58,529 nt of DNA. It comes from an uncultured Ruminococcus sp. Its GTDB lineage: Bacteria; Bacillota; Clostridia; Oscillospirales; Ruminococcaceae. The DNA is taken from positions 1 to 58,529 of the forward strand of contig CANQVK010000018.1 in the NCBI GenBank assembly GCA_947627275.1, given 5' to 3'. The stretch's first letter is position 1. Each line of letters begins with the position of its first letter. The notes below the pieces were generated by a model that saw only the letters and a program-made list of their open reading frames with translations, made no database searches and was not told the DNA's origin. Below, piece by piece: positions 1 through 7,550 of this stretch. The translations under genes and the position numbers were made by a program.

Positions 1-80
1 CGCTGCCTCTGGACTCCGCCAAAGGGACACCGCCCCTTTGGAATCCCAATGTTAGTTTGCTTAAGTTGTTGACAGTGATT
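1..80. repeat. Truncated copy of a palindromic intergenic repeat (GC-rich type)
   Basis: A GC-rich stretch contains the hairpin CCAAAGGG (19-26) / CCCTTTGG (34-41), then TTAAGTTGTTGACA near 61-74. The same pieces occur in the 204-bp element at 10030-10233 (CCAAAGGGG/CCCCTTTGG, then TTAAGTTGTAGACA). The left part lies outside the window. It is probably the right half of another copy of that element, just upstream of tyrS. Confidence 0.6.
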
Positions 81-143
81 TGCTGATAGATAAATTCATA
101 TTTAATGTTTATAAAATTTAATTTAATATAAAGGAGAAAAAAT

Positions 144-1361
144 ATGACTACATTTGAAGAATTAAAGAGGAGAGGTCTGCTTGCACAGCTTACCGACGAA
201 AAGGAGATCGAGGAACTTGTAAACGCCGGAAAAGCCACATTTTACATCGGTTTCGACCCTACGGCGGACAGTCTGCACGTAGGACACTTCATGGCGCTTT
301 GTCTTATGAAGCGTCTGCAAATGGCAGGAAACAAGCCTATCGTACTTATCGGCGGCGGAACAGCCATGATAGGCGACCCCTCGGGCAAGACCGACATGCG
401 CAAAATGATGACTCCCGAGACTATCCAGCACAACGTTGACTGCTTTAAAAAGCAGATGAGCCGCTTTATCGACTTTTCGGAGGACAAGGCTATCATCGTC
501 AACAATGCCGACTGGCTTATGAAGCTCAACTACATCGACATTCTGCGTGAGGTCGGAGCGCATTTCAGCGTAAACCGAATGCTTTCTCATGAATGCTACA
601 AGCAGCGCATGGAGCGTGGACTTACTTTTCTTGAATTTAACTATATGATAATGCAGAGCTACGATTTCCTTGAATTGTTCCAGAAGTACGGCTGTAACAT
701 GCAGTTCGGCGGCGACGATCAATGGGCTAACATGCTTGGCGGTACTGAGCTTATCCGCCGCAAGCTCGGCAAGGACGCATACGCTATGACCATTACGCTT
801 CTCCTCAATTCCGAGGGTAAGAAAATGGGTAAGACCGAGAAAGGCGCAGTATGGCTTGACGCCGAGAAAACGTCCCCCTACGAGTTCTTCCAGTACTGGA
901 GAAACGTTGCCGATGCAGACGTTATCAAATGCCTTAAAATGCTCACATTTGTTCCCGTTGAACAGATAGAGGAAATGGAAAAAACTATGGAGGGAGCCGA
1001 GTTCAATAAGGCTAAGGAGCTTCTTGCATATGAGCTGACAAAGCTCGTCCACGGCGAGAATGAGGCTGAAAAGGCAAAAACTGCCGCCAAAGCGCTTTTT
1101 GGCGGCGGCGGTTCTGACGATAATATGCCTACTGTCGAAATAGCTTCGGCTGACCTTACAGACGGCACGATCGGACTTCTTACGCTTGTTGTCAAAGCTG
1201 GACTTGCTCCCTCGATCTCGGAAGCGCGCCGACTTGTTCAGCAGGGCGGTATCACTGTAAACGACGAAAAAATGACCGACGGCAAGGCGCAGATAAAGCT
1301 CGAGGGCGAAGTGATCGTCCGCAAAGGAAAAAAAGCCTTTAAAAAAGTTATCGTAAAATAA
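144..1361 (+). CDS. tyrS: Tyrosyl-tRNA synthetase
   Basis: This enzyme charges tRNA-Tyr with tyrosine in the cytoplasm. The 405-residue protein has the class I signature HVGH at residues 45-48 and a KMSKS-type loop KMGKT at 227-231. The GG-D-QW segment near 189-194 lines the tyrosine pocket, and a C-terminal S4 RNA-binding domain covers roughly 340-400. Length and order match bacterial TyrRS. The ATG start follows an AAGGAG ribosome site 6-7 nt upstream. Many Clostridia control tyrS with a T-box, but the visible 143 bp upstream has no GGGTGG T-box motif. The gene appears monocistronic: a hairpin follows at 1431-1460 and the next gene on the right is convergent. Confidence 0.97.
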   Translation: MTTFEELKRRGLLAQLTDEKEIEELVNAGKATFYIGFDPTADSLHVGHFMALCLMKRLQMAGNKPIVLIGGGTAMIGDPSGKTDMRKMMTPETIQHNVDCFKKQMSRFIDFSEDKAIIVNNADWLMKLNYIDILREVGAHFSVNRMLSHECYKQRMERGLTFLEFNYMIMQSYDFLELFQKYGCNMQFGGDDQWANMLGGTELIRRKLGKDAYAMTITLLLNSEGKKMGKTEKGAVWLDAEKTSPYEFFQYWRNVADADVIKCLKMLTFVPVEQIEEMEKTMEGAEFNKAKELLAYELTKLVHGENEAEKAKTAAKALFGGGGSDDNMPTVEIASADLTDGTIGLLTLVVKAGLAPSISEARRLVQQGGITVNDEKMTDGKAQIKLEGEVIVRKGKKAFKKVIVK

Positions 1362-1430
1362 CCCGTATGTATTTTTGTCTGATTATCTTCAAAAGGTAAA
1401 GATTATAATACACAGCATTACTAAAAGTGT

Positions 1431-1460
1431 AAAATAATGTCCGTGATCTGACATTATTTT
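1431..1460 (+). terminator. Hairpin downstream of tyrS
   Basis: A perfect 11-bp inverted repeat, AAAATAATGTC (1431-1441) / GACATTATTTT (1450-1460), has an 8-nt loop and ends in a T run. It is AT-rich but fits an intrinsic terminator for tyrS. The symmetrical A and T tracts would let it work in both directions. Confidence 0.6.
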
Positions 1461-1463
1461 CAA

Positions 1464-1492
1464 TTGACCTCTTATTTAAAATATTGTATAAT
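1464..1492 (+). promoter_or_regulatory. Sigma-A-type promoter without an associated long ORF
   Basis: TTGACC (1464-1469), a 17-bp spacer and TATAAT (1487-1492) form a near-consensus housekeeping promoter on the plus strand. It points into 130 bp with no sizeable ORF and then into a strong terminator. Transcription should start near 1499. Confidence 0.7.
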
Positions 1493-1498
1493 TTTATT

Positions 1499-1583
1499 AG
1501 TCTTTATTCCATAAAGCTGCACATTTATGGAGTTTTGTAAGGAGACAAATCAAAAAACCGTACCTTAGTGGTACGGTTTTTAT
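1499..1583 (+). ncRNA. Candidate small RNA (about 85 nt)
   Basis: The stretch lies between a near-consensus promoter (1464-1492) and a perfect terminator (1553-1581). It has a 5' hairpin CCATAAA/TTTATGG (about 1509-1530), an unpaired purine-rich TAAGGAGACAAAT that resembles a Shine-Dalgarno sequence, and the terminator hairpin. The only ORF, from an ATG near 1527, would be 13 codons with no ribosome site placed for it. I do not recognise an RNA family. Existence is inferred from promoter and terminator layout only. Confidence 0.45.
1553..1581. terminator. Bidirectional intrinsic terminator
   Basis: AAAAACCGTACC (1553-1564), loop TTAGT, GGTACGGTTTTT (1570-1581) is a perfect 12-bp stem with A and T tracts at the ends. 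It sits between plus-strand transcription from 1464 and the end of the minus-strand ABC operon at 1623, so it probably ends both. Confidence 0.85.
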
Positions 1584-1622
1584 TATCAGTCTGCGAGTAT
1601 ACATCGGAATGATTATCCGCTT

Positions 1623-3887
1623 TTAATCCCAGCCGTTCACATCGGGAGTTTCCGAAAAGGTACCGCCATTTGTAACAACGCCGTCCGCAGGCGTTCCTAC
1701 AGTGAAATCAATTTTTTCTCTTTTATCCTCTGCGTCATCTGTTTTTGGAGATGAAGCAATTTTGAAATTATCGAGCAATTCCTTGTTATCGCCGCGGTCG
1801 GGAAGATAAAGCATAATATCGTTTACAAAAAATACGGCAATAGGCTTTTCGCCGAGAATTATAGGCGTACATCTGTTAATGATCTCGACAATATTTTCGT
1901 TATCACGCATGACTGAGTAAGCCGCATATGAAAAATCTTTAGACTGAACGCGTACATTGGTTATTGATTCGGCAACGCAATAGTCACGTTCGACAAATTG
2001 ATATTCCCATATCTTTTTCTCTTTATCAGGTTGGAAAATATCTTCCGCATAGTCAGTAAATACAGGGTCGTTGATGTAACCAACTCTATAGGAATCAAAA
2101 TCGCCCTTGTTTATTTCATTGAAAGAAATACCCCAGTTGCCAAGAAGCTCTATGGTGTTGCTGAACGAGGTAAGCACCCAACGATCGTCAACGTAGCAGT
2201 AAACGTCCCCTTTAAGAAGCTCCTCCTCTGTCATTGCCGATAGATCGTCGTGATAAGCCTTACGCAGGTCAGAGATCATTTCGGATTTAGCTCGAATATC
2301 ATTATGATTATAAAGCTTATCTGTTATTTCGATCGTATAATCATTATCAGGATAATAATACTCGCATATACTTTCCGATCCGGCTTCTGCATATTCATCC
2401 GAAAGAAGTATTGCCTTTACAAGGTCGCCTGCCATTGACGACGGAACTTCATAACTTCTTAAAATTGTCGAACCTGTCAACGTTGAGTATCTGAACGTTA
2501 TCGTATTGCCGTTATCGTGAAGCGCATAGTTACTGTTTTCCACAATTTCATAATTATAGTCGTCAAAATTAAAGTGACGGTCTATCAATTCCTTGTGAAG
2601 CTCGACAGTCTCCTTTATAACGTCCTTGTCGCTGAATCGTATATCGTCATGATAGCCAAGGAGATTTTCATCGCCTCTGATAGTTACGCTTTCAACAGTA
2701 ACAGACATGGGAACTTTTTTAGCTATACCGAAGCCGTTTGTGACCTTGCAAAGCTGACAGATAAGAAGCACCGATATGACGGACGCCGCAAATCCGATGC
2801 CTGCCTGCCAGAACTTCTTGAAACCTCGCCTTGTGATAACTTCCATTATGAACCAGCCCACAGCGCATATCACGATTCCAGCTATGAGAAATGCTCCCAT
2901 TGCAATGAACAGCGAAAGCACACAGAAAACAGCCATTGTCATTATCGCATAGAAAGCGGCTTTATATACATACGGCTTTGAAACGTCCTCCGCCTTTCTG
3001 AAACGGCAGAGCAGATAAGCCGCCAGCATATACAGTGCGCTTACAGCAAGGGTTATGAATATCCATTTGAAGTAAAGAGACGTGTAATAGCTGAATGAAT
3101 CCGATAAATAGCTTTCTTCCGCCGCAAAGTTTACAAAAAAGACGAACGAACCGATAGGCGACGTACTTGTAAAGATGTTTTTCATCATAATAGCCGCTTC
3201 TTCGATGCCATAAGGCTCGCTCTCGCACATTGCCATCCATAAGCATGCTATAGCGGCAGGTATAAGACAATTAAAAGCGATAATGCTGAAAATCGCTTCA
3301 AAGGTATTTCCGCAGAAGCTTATGGCAAGTACGCAAAGGCAGTAAAACAGTATCATTGCCGTAAGAACGATGAACACCATTTTTAGTATTCCCGGGAAAA
3401 CGTTCCAGAATTCAGTCATTGGCGGCAAAAATACAGTTCCTATTCCCATAATTGCGATAGAAAGTATCACAGCTCCGATACAAGGCGCCATGTAGACGGT
3501 AAGTCCCGAAAGGAAATCAGCGAAAAAACGCTGCGTACCGCTAAGAGGGAGCGCATAGTTCATATCGGTAATGGTTTTTCTATAAAGATAAGAAAAATGG
3601 AACAGAGCTATCACCATGCCGAGAAACAGGCTTATACATATGGTAACTACTGCAAGAACAACAAACGGTACACAGCCTGCCGTAATAACGTTTGTCAGTT
3701 CTCTGTTTGCTTCGGTATTTTCAAGAGTTTCCAGATAAACGCCGATAATACCGATAACGGAAAGCACAGGCAGACCGAGTACATGAAGTACGATATTTAC
3801 GATAAGGAGCTTTTTGTTGCCGGCAATATCGTTCTTGTAACGTGTGCCGAAAAAGCTCCTCGGCTTACTTGATGTCGCTGCTGTCAT
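1623..3887 (-). CDS. ABC transporter permease-like membrane protein with large extracytoplasmic part
   Basis: This 754-residue membrane protein is the likely permease of the adjacent ATPase. The N-terminal half has several hydrophobic spans (about residues 30-55, 75-105, 130-155, 165-190, 200-220, 270-295 and 310-370). After another span near 375-390 comes a hydrophilic C-terminal region of about 370 residues rich in Asp, Glu and Tyr, presumably outside the cell. The open frame reaches 3908, but the ATG at 3887 has GGAGGT 7 nt upstream, so I start there; it overlaps the ATPase gene by 23 bp. It is the last gene of a GntR-ATPase-permease operon like the ytr type of bacilli, suggesting export or envelope-stress work. 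The substrate is unknown. The C-terminal domain is not one I recognise. Confidence 0.75.
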   Translation of the reverse strand: MTAATSSKPRSFFGTRYKNDIAGNKKLLIVNIVLHVLGLPVLSVIGIIGVYLETLENTEANRELTNVITAGCVPFVVLAVVTICISLFLGMVIALFHFSYLYRKTITDMNYALPLSGTQRFFADFLSGLTVYMAPCIGAVILSIAIMGIGTVFLPPMTEFWNVFPGILKMVFIVLTAMILFYCLCVLAISFCGNTFEAIFSIIAFNCLIPAAIACLWMAMCESEPYGIEEAAIMMKNIFTSTSPIGSFVFFVNFAAEESYLSDSFSYYTSLYFKWIFITLAVSALYMLAAYLLCRFRKAEDVSKPYVYKAAFYAIMTMAVFCVLSLFIAMGAFLIAGIVICAVGWFIMEVITRRGFKKFWQAGIGFAASVISVLLICQLCKVTNGFGIAKKVPMSVTVESVTIRGDENLLGYHDDIRFSDKDVIKETVELHKELIDRHFNFDDYNYEIVENSNYALHDNGNTITFRYSTLTGSTILRSYEVPSSMAGDLVKAILLSDEYAEAGSESICEYYYPDNDYTIEITDKLYNHNDIRAKSEMISDLRKAYHDDLSAMTEEELLKGDVYCYVDDRWVLTSFSNTIELLGNWGISFNEINKGDFDSYRVGYINDPVFTDYAEDIFQPDKEKKIWEYQFVERDYCVAESITNVRVQSKDFSYAAYSVMRDNENIVEIINRCTPIILGEKPIAVFFVNDIMLYLPDRGDNKELLDNFKIASSPKTDDAEDKREKIDFTVGTPADGVVTNGGTFSETPDVNGWD

Positions 3888-4788
3888 ATCCAAGCACCTC
3901 CAGTTCATAGATAAATATTTCCTCGAGAGAAAGAGGTATCATTTCAAAAAGAACGGGCTTTTTCGGAGCGAAGAAAGCTTTCAGTACGTCAGCCTCTCCC
4001 TTTGCAATGATGTAGTAGACGCTCTGACTGCGTTCAAAATGAAGGATTTCAAGACCCGTTTCAGTAAGCTGCTCACGGGTATACTCAACAGGCGAGCCGT
4101 CCTCATTAGGAGGAAATACGATCTGGAGCTTGTGAACGCTCGATGTAACGCTGTCGAGTTCCCTTGAAAAAACGATCTTTCCGTTATGGAGAAGCGCAGC
4201 CGTATCGCAGACCTCGTTTATCTCCCGTAGATTGTGCGAGGATATGACGGTAGTAAGCTGACGGTCAAGCATAGCGTCCACAAGCATTTTCTTCACGATA
4301 ATGCGCATAGTCGGGTCAAGTCCGTCGAAAGCCTCGTCAAGAAGAAGATAGTCCGTCCTGCATGCAAGACCGATTATAACGATAGCCTGACGCTTCATGC
4401 CCTTTGAAAACGTGTTTATCTTCTTATTAAGGGGAAGGTTGACGCGTTTCCTCAGCTCCTCGAACATTTCCTCCGAAAAATTGCTGTAATAGCTCTTATA
4501 GTAATTTTTCAGGGCGTTAAGAGTATAGCTGCCGAACTGCACAGTTTCATCGTTTATGAAGAAAACCTTCTGCTTAGCGGCAACGTTGTCGTAAACAGCT
4601 TCTCCGTCGATAAGAACTTCTCCCTCCTCCTGCTTGTAAATACCCGATAAAAGCCGGAGTATGGTCGATTTTCCGGCGCCGTTTGAACCTAAAAGACCGA
4701 ACGCAGTACCTTTTTCGATTTTCAGGTCTACGTGATCAAGAGCAGTATAAGCGTCGAATTTTTTCACAGTATTCTTCAGTTCTATCAT
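3865..4788 (-). CDS. ABC transporter ATP-binding protein (YtrB/BcrA-like)
   Basis: This 307-residue nucleotide-binding subunit powers the permease encoded next. Visible motifs are Walker A GSNGAGKST (34-42), the signature variant FSKGM (127-131, in place of LSGGQ) and Walker B followed by Glu, LLLDEA (148-153), then the D-loop GLDP. The roughly 90 residues after the core form the C-terminal extension common in BcrA/DrrA-type exporters. The start overlaps the stop of the GntR gene by 4 nt (ATGA), so translation is coupled. With a YtrA-type repressor upstream, expression is probably induced by a ligand or by cell-wall antibiotics; that is family-based inference. Confidence 0.9.
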   Translation of the reverse strand: MIELKNTVKKFDAYTALDHVDLKIEKGTAFGLLGSNGAGKSTILRLLSGIYKQEEGEVLIDGEAVYDNVAAKQKVFFINDETVQFGSYTLNALKNYYKSYYSNFSEEMFEELRKRVNLPLNKKINTFSKGMKRQAIVIIGLACRTDYLLLDEAFDGLDPTMRIIVKKMLVDAMLDRQLTTVISSHNLREINEVCDTAALLHNGKIVFSRELDSVTSSVHKLQIVFPPNEDGSPVEYTREQLTETGLEILHFERSQSVYYIIAKGEADVLKAFFAPKKPVLFEMIPLSLEEIFIYELEVLGYDSSDIK

Positions 4789-5153
4789 ATTTCCTCTCCT
4801 TTCTCAAAAATGCCGTCAACGTGCTGTTTCAGAACGTCCGCCGAAACTCCTCGTTTTTTTGCTGTTTTCGCCGCAGAATCAAAGTCGGATAAAGCCGCTT
4901 CACGAAAAATTTCGCTGTCAAGCGCGGCAATAAAGCTTCCTCTGCCCGGAACGGAGTAGATGATGCCCCTTCGTTCAAGCTCCTGATACGCTTTCGCAAC
5001 GGTGTTCGGATTTACTCTCGTATCCTTTGCGAGGCTGCGGACGCTGGGCAACTGAGAGTTTTCGCTGAGAGTTCCCGATATTACAAGCTCTGTGATCTTG
5101 CTGTATATCTGCTCATAGATCGGAACTCTGCTTGTCAGATCAATAGAAAACAT
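4785..5153 (-). CDS. GntR-family transcriptional regulator, YtrA subfamily
   Basis: This 122-residue regulator has an N-terminal GntR winged helix (PIYEQIYSKI, then LPSVRSLAKDTRVNPNTVAKAY near 35-60) and only a short C-terminal tail. That layout is typical of YtrA-type repressors, which control neighbouring ABC transporters. The frame is open to 5210, but the ATG at 5153 is preceded by AAGGAG with 7-nt spacing and begins at the usual family start, so the shorter form is chosen. It is the first gene of the ABC operon. A perfect palindrome (5187-5206) lies just downstream of the -10 box of its promoter, so autorepression is likely. Confidence 0.88.
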   Translation of the reverse strand: MFSIDLTSRVPIYEQIYSKITELVISGTLSENSQLPSVRSLAKDTRVNPNTVAKAYQELERRGIIYSVPGRGSFIAALDSEIFREAALSDFDSAAKTAKKRGVSADVLKQHVDGIFEKGEEI

Positions 5154-5186
5154 AAGCGCTCCTTTCTGTCCAATGTGTACTATGCT

Positions 5187-5206
5187 GTGTAATACGGTTA
5201 TTACAC
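5187..5206. promoter_or_regulatory. Palindromic operator of the GntR/ABC operon
   Basis: A perfect 8-bp inverted repeat, GTGTAATA-CGGT-TATTACAC, is placed 5-24 bp downstream of the -10 element of the minus-strand promoter. Bound repressor there would block transcription. The position and symmetry suit a YtrA-type dimer; binding is inferred. Confidence 0.75.
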
Positions 5207-5210
5207 TCAT

Positions 5211-5239
5211 ACTATATCACATTTCCGCAGCTTTGTCAA
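5211..5239 (-). promoter_or_regulatory. Promoter of the gntR-ABC operon
   Basis: Read on the minus strand: TTGACA (5239-5234), 17-bp spacer, TATAGT (5216-5211). It is close to consensus and sits directly in front of the operator palindrome, about 60 bp before the gntR start. Confidence 0.85.
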
Positions 5240-5308
5240 GCGTTTTTTCAAAATTTATCGAATTAATTTTTTAGAGCTTGTTTAAAACCATGCAGGAGGA
5301 GTATATTT

Positions 5309-5932
5309 TCACACAATATTATTTTTTATGGCAAACACCGCAAGCTGTGTGCGGTCTTTCAGCTTAAGCTTTTCAAGGAGACGCGAGATCCCGTTGCGGA
5401 CTGTTCCTTCGGCAAGGAAAAGCTTGGAAGCTATCTCCTTGTTATCGCAGCCGTCGCAGATAAGTCTCAGAAACTCAGTCTCACGCTCGGTCAGATCGAA
5501 GTTTTTCGGCGTCTGTCTGGGGGGATCGTTTTTTATGGACTGAAAAACATTTCCGCTGAAAACGCTTATTCCCCCTGCCGCCGCCTTTATGGAATTAATT
5601 ACCTGACCGCTGTCCATTTCCTTTAATATGTAGCCGTCCGCACCGCTTGACACAGCCTTTTCAACGGTTTCCTTATCGTCGAACGTCGTCAATACGAGAA
5701 CCTTTACGCCGCTGAGCTTATCCTTTATCTGACGTGTGCCGTAACCGCCGTCAAAATCAGGCATACGCATATCCATAAGGACTACGTCGGGCTTTAAACG
5801 TACCGCAAGCTCGAAGGCTTCCTTGCCGTTGCCTGCCTCTCCGACTACTTTTATCTCCTTCTCCTGACTGAGAACCGCTTTCAGCCCCGTGCGAAGTATC
5901 TCCACATCATCGGCTATTATAACTCTTATCAT
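5309..5932 (-). CDS. NarL/LuxR-family response regulator
   Basis: This 207-residue DNA-binding response regulator is the partner of the kinase just upstream. The receiver domain shows the acid pair D8/D9, phosphoacceptor D54 (in VLMDMRMP), T82/T83 and K104. A LuxR-type helix-turn-helix occupies about 145-205 (LTERETEFLRLICDGCDNKE onward). The ATG at 5932 follows GGGAGGAG and overlaps the end of the kinase gene by 26 bp, so the two are co-translated. Phased 13-bp direct repeats upstream of the operon (9987-10020) are its probable binding sites. Confidence 0.93.
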   Translation of the reverse strand: MIRVIIADDVEILRTGLKAVLSQEKEIKVVGEAGNGKEAFELAVRLKPDVVLMDMRMPDFDGGYGTRQIKDKLSGVKVLVLTTFDDKETVEKAVSSGADGYILKEMDSGQVINSIKAAAGGISVFSGNVFQSIKNDPPRQTPKNFDLTERETEFLRLICDGCDNKEIASKLFLAEGTVRNGISRLLEKLKLKDRTQLAVFAIKNNIV

Positions 5933-7523
5933 TGATGCTCCTCCCGTGTACCTTAACTATCGTTGTAAAACCCTCGCCCTCTATAGAGGAAAACCTTACT
6001 GTACCGCCTATTTTTTCAATGCGTTCACGTATTCCTCTCAGACCGTTGTTTTCTTTTATCTCGGCGCATCCCCTGCCGTTATCGAATATATAAAGCTCCA
6101 GACGATCGTCAAGAAATTTGATTATAATGTCGAGCCTGTCCGCCCCTGAATACCTCATAGAGTTGGTAACAGTCTCCTTTACCGTATCGTAAATTTCACG
6201 AATGCAGAAGCTGAATCTGCTGTCCTCAGTGCCTTGGACGCATATTTCCGTTTTCATACTTCGCACAGCCGCTGTTACTGTATTTACGGCACGGGTCACA
6301 GACGTCATAAATTCGTCGTCGCGCAGATTGTTTATCGAGCATCTCAACTGCGTTATACCGCTTCTGGATAATCCGTCTATCTCGGACGCATAATTCAGAA
6401 GCTCCGCAGGATCGGCATTTCGGCTTTGAAGCTCCGCCTGCATTATCTTTGCGATCGAGCTTATCATGGTAAAGGTATGACCTGCGGAATCATGTATCTC
6501 CTGAGCTATCCTGTTGCGCTCATGCTCGAGAGAAAGCTTTTTTTCAGCCTCGGTAAGTTCGTAGAACTCTGATACATTGCTTATAAGGACTATCCGGGCG
6601 ATCTCTGCACCTTTTTCATTGCAGATACGGCTTTTTTTGAGACTGTACCGTTCTTCTCCGGCAACAAGCTCCGAAGAATCGGGATCGAAATCCGCCGCAT
6701 TGCCCGAAAGCCTTTCAAGCTCCGCAATAAATCCGGCGTAATCCGCAAAATCCGCAGGGATAACCGATTTAGCGGACTTGTTTTTATATGTCGCGTTTCC
6801 GTCGGCGTCAAAAATTATCGCCGCCATATCAATGTTATCTATAATGTCGCGGATAGCCATGCGGTTAATATTGAGCAGACCGTACCTCTGTATAGCGATA
6901 AGCACCATTATCACGGAAAACGCAAAAAACAGCGGTGTAAGCTCTATTTTGGACTTTATTACACCGCTTACGGTAAATATATTGATGATCAGCGGTACAG
7001 ACGCCGCCAACGCAAGGAGCAGGGATTGATTTGACACAATACTGCTCCTTTTTGAATGACGTACAAACATCAGGGAGATACCCGATATAATAAAAATATA
7101 AAACAAAAGCTGAAACACATAAAACAGACAACCGTATTCAATGCCGCTTTTGCCGAATTTCGCATAATACAGTCCGTGCAGAGGGTTTGCGGCAATACAT
7201 CCGAACATCAGGACTGCAATTGACGGGAGAGCTCCCGTAAGTCTTTTCAGTTTTTGAGAAGCCTCTGAATACTCTGCCGAAAACATCAGCCAAAACGGGG
7301 AGAATGCGCATATACCCGCATTTCCGATAAGGTAGCTCACGGAAAGCTGCGTATCGCTTATCGAAAAAAGTATCAGTAACTGCGAAACGAGCCATAAGGC
7401 TATCGACAACAGACATACTATAAACAGCCTTGTCATACGATTATTGTTTCCGCGCCTGAGTATCCAGCCGACCGTACCAAGCATTCCAAAAAGTCCAAAC
7501 ATAAGAAGCACAGCCGATACCAT
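5907..7523 (-). CDS. Sensor histidine kinase with 7-TM N-terminal region (HisKA_3 type)
   Basis: This 538-residue membrane kinase pairs with the NarL-type regulator. Hydrophobic spans cover about residues 1-20, 33-55, 60-83, 98-115, 135-155, 168-188 and 195-213, like the 7TM histidine-kinase N-terminal region. A PAS-like segment follows (about 230-315). The HisKA_3 dimerisation helix has phosphoacceptor H344 in QEIHDSAGH, and the ATPase domain lies near 430-530 with DNGRGC and GLRGI glycine boxes. The ATG at 7523 has AAGGAGG upstream. It begins 27 bp after the large membrane protein gene, whose signal it may sense. The stimulus is unknown. Confidence 0.92.
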   Translation of the reverse strand: MVSAVLLMFGLFGMLGTVGWILRRGNNNRMTRLFIVCLLSIALWLVSQLLILFSISDTQLSVSYLIGNAGICAFSPFWLMFSAEYSEASQKLKRLTGALPSIAVLMFGCIAANPLHGLYYAKFGKSGIEYGCLFYVFQLLFYIFIISGISLMFVRHSKRSSIVSNQSLLLALAASVPLIINIFTVSGVIKSKIELTPLFFAFSVIMVLIAIQRYGLLNINRMAIRDIIDNIDMAAIIFDADGNATYKNKSAKSVIPADFADYAGFIAELERLSGNAADFDPDSSELVAGEERYSLKKSRICNEKGAEIARIVLISNVSEFYELTEAEKKLSLEHERNRIAQEIHDSAGHTFTMISSIAKIMQAELQSRNADPAELLNYASEIDGLSRSGITQLRCSINNLRDDEFMTSVTRAVNTVTAAVRSMKTEICVQGTEDSRFSFCIREIYDTVKETVTNSMRYSGADRLDIIIKFLDDRLELYIFDNGRGCAEIKENNGLRGIRERIEKIGGTVRFSSIEGEGFTTIVKVHGRSINDKSYNSR

Positions 7524-7550
7524 AACTTTCCTCCTTTGCTTCGATCAAGA

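Noticed and set aside
162..1052. Long antisense ORF opposite tyrS
   Set aside because: It lies entirely over tyrS, lacks a ribosome site and encodes no plausible domain; it is a shadow of the codon pattern.
3597..3872. Plus-strand ORF at the start of the ABC permease
   Set aside because: Antisense shadow with no ribosome site.
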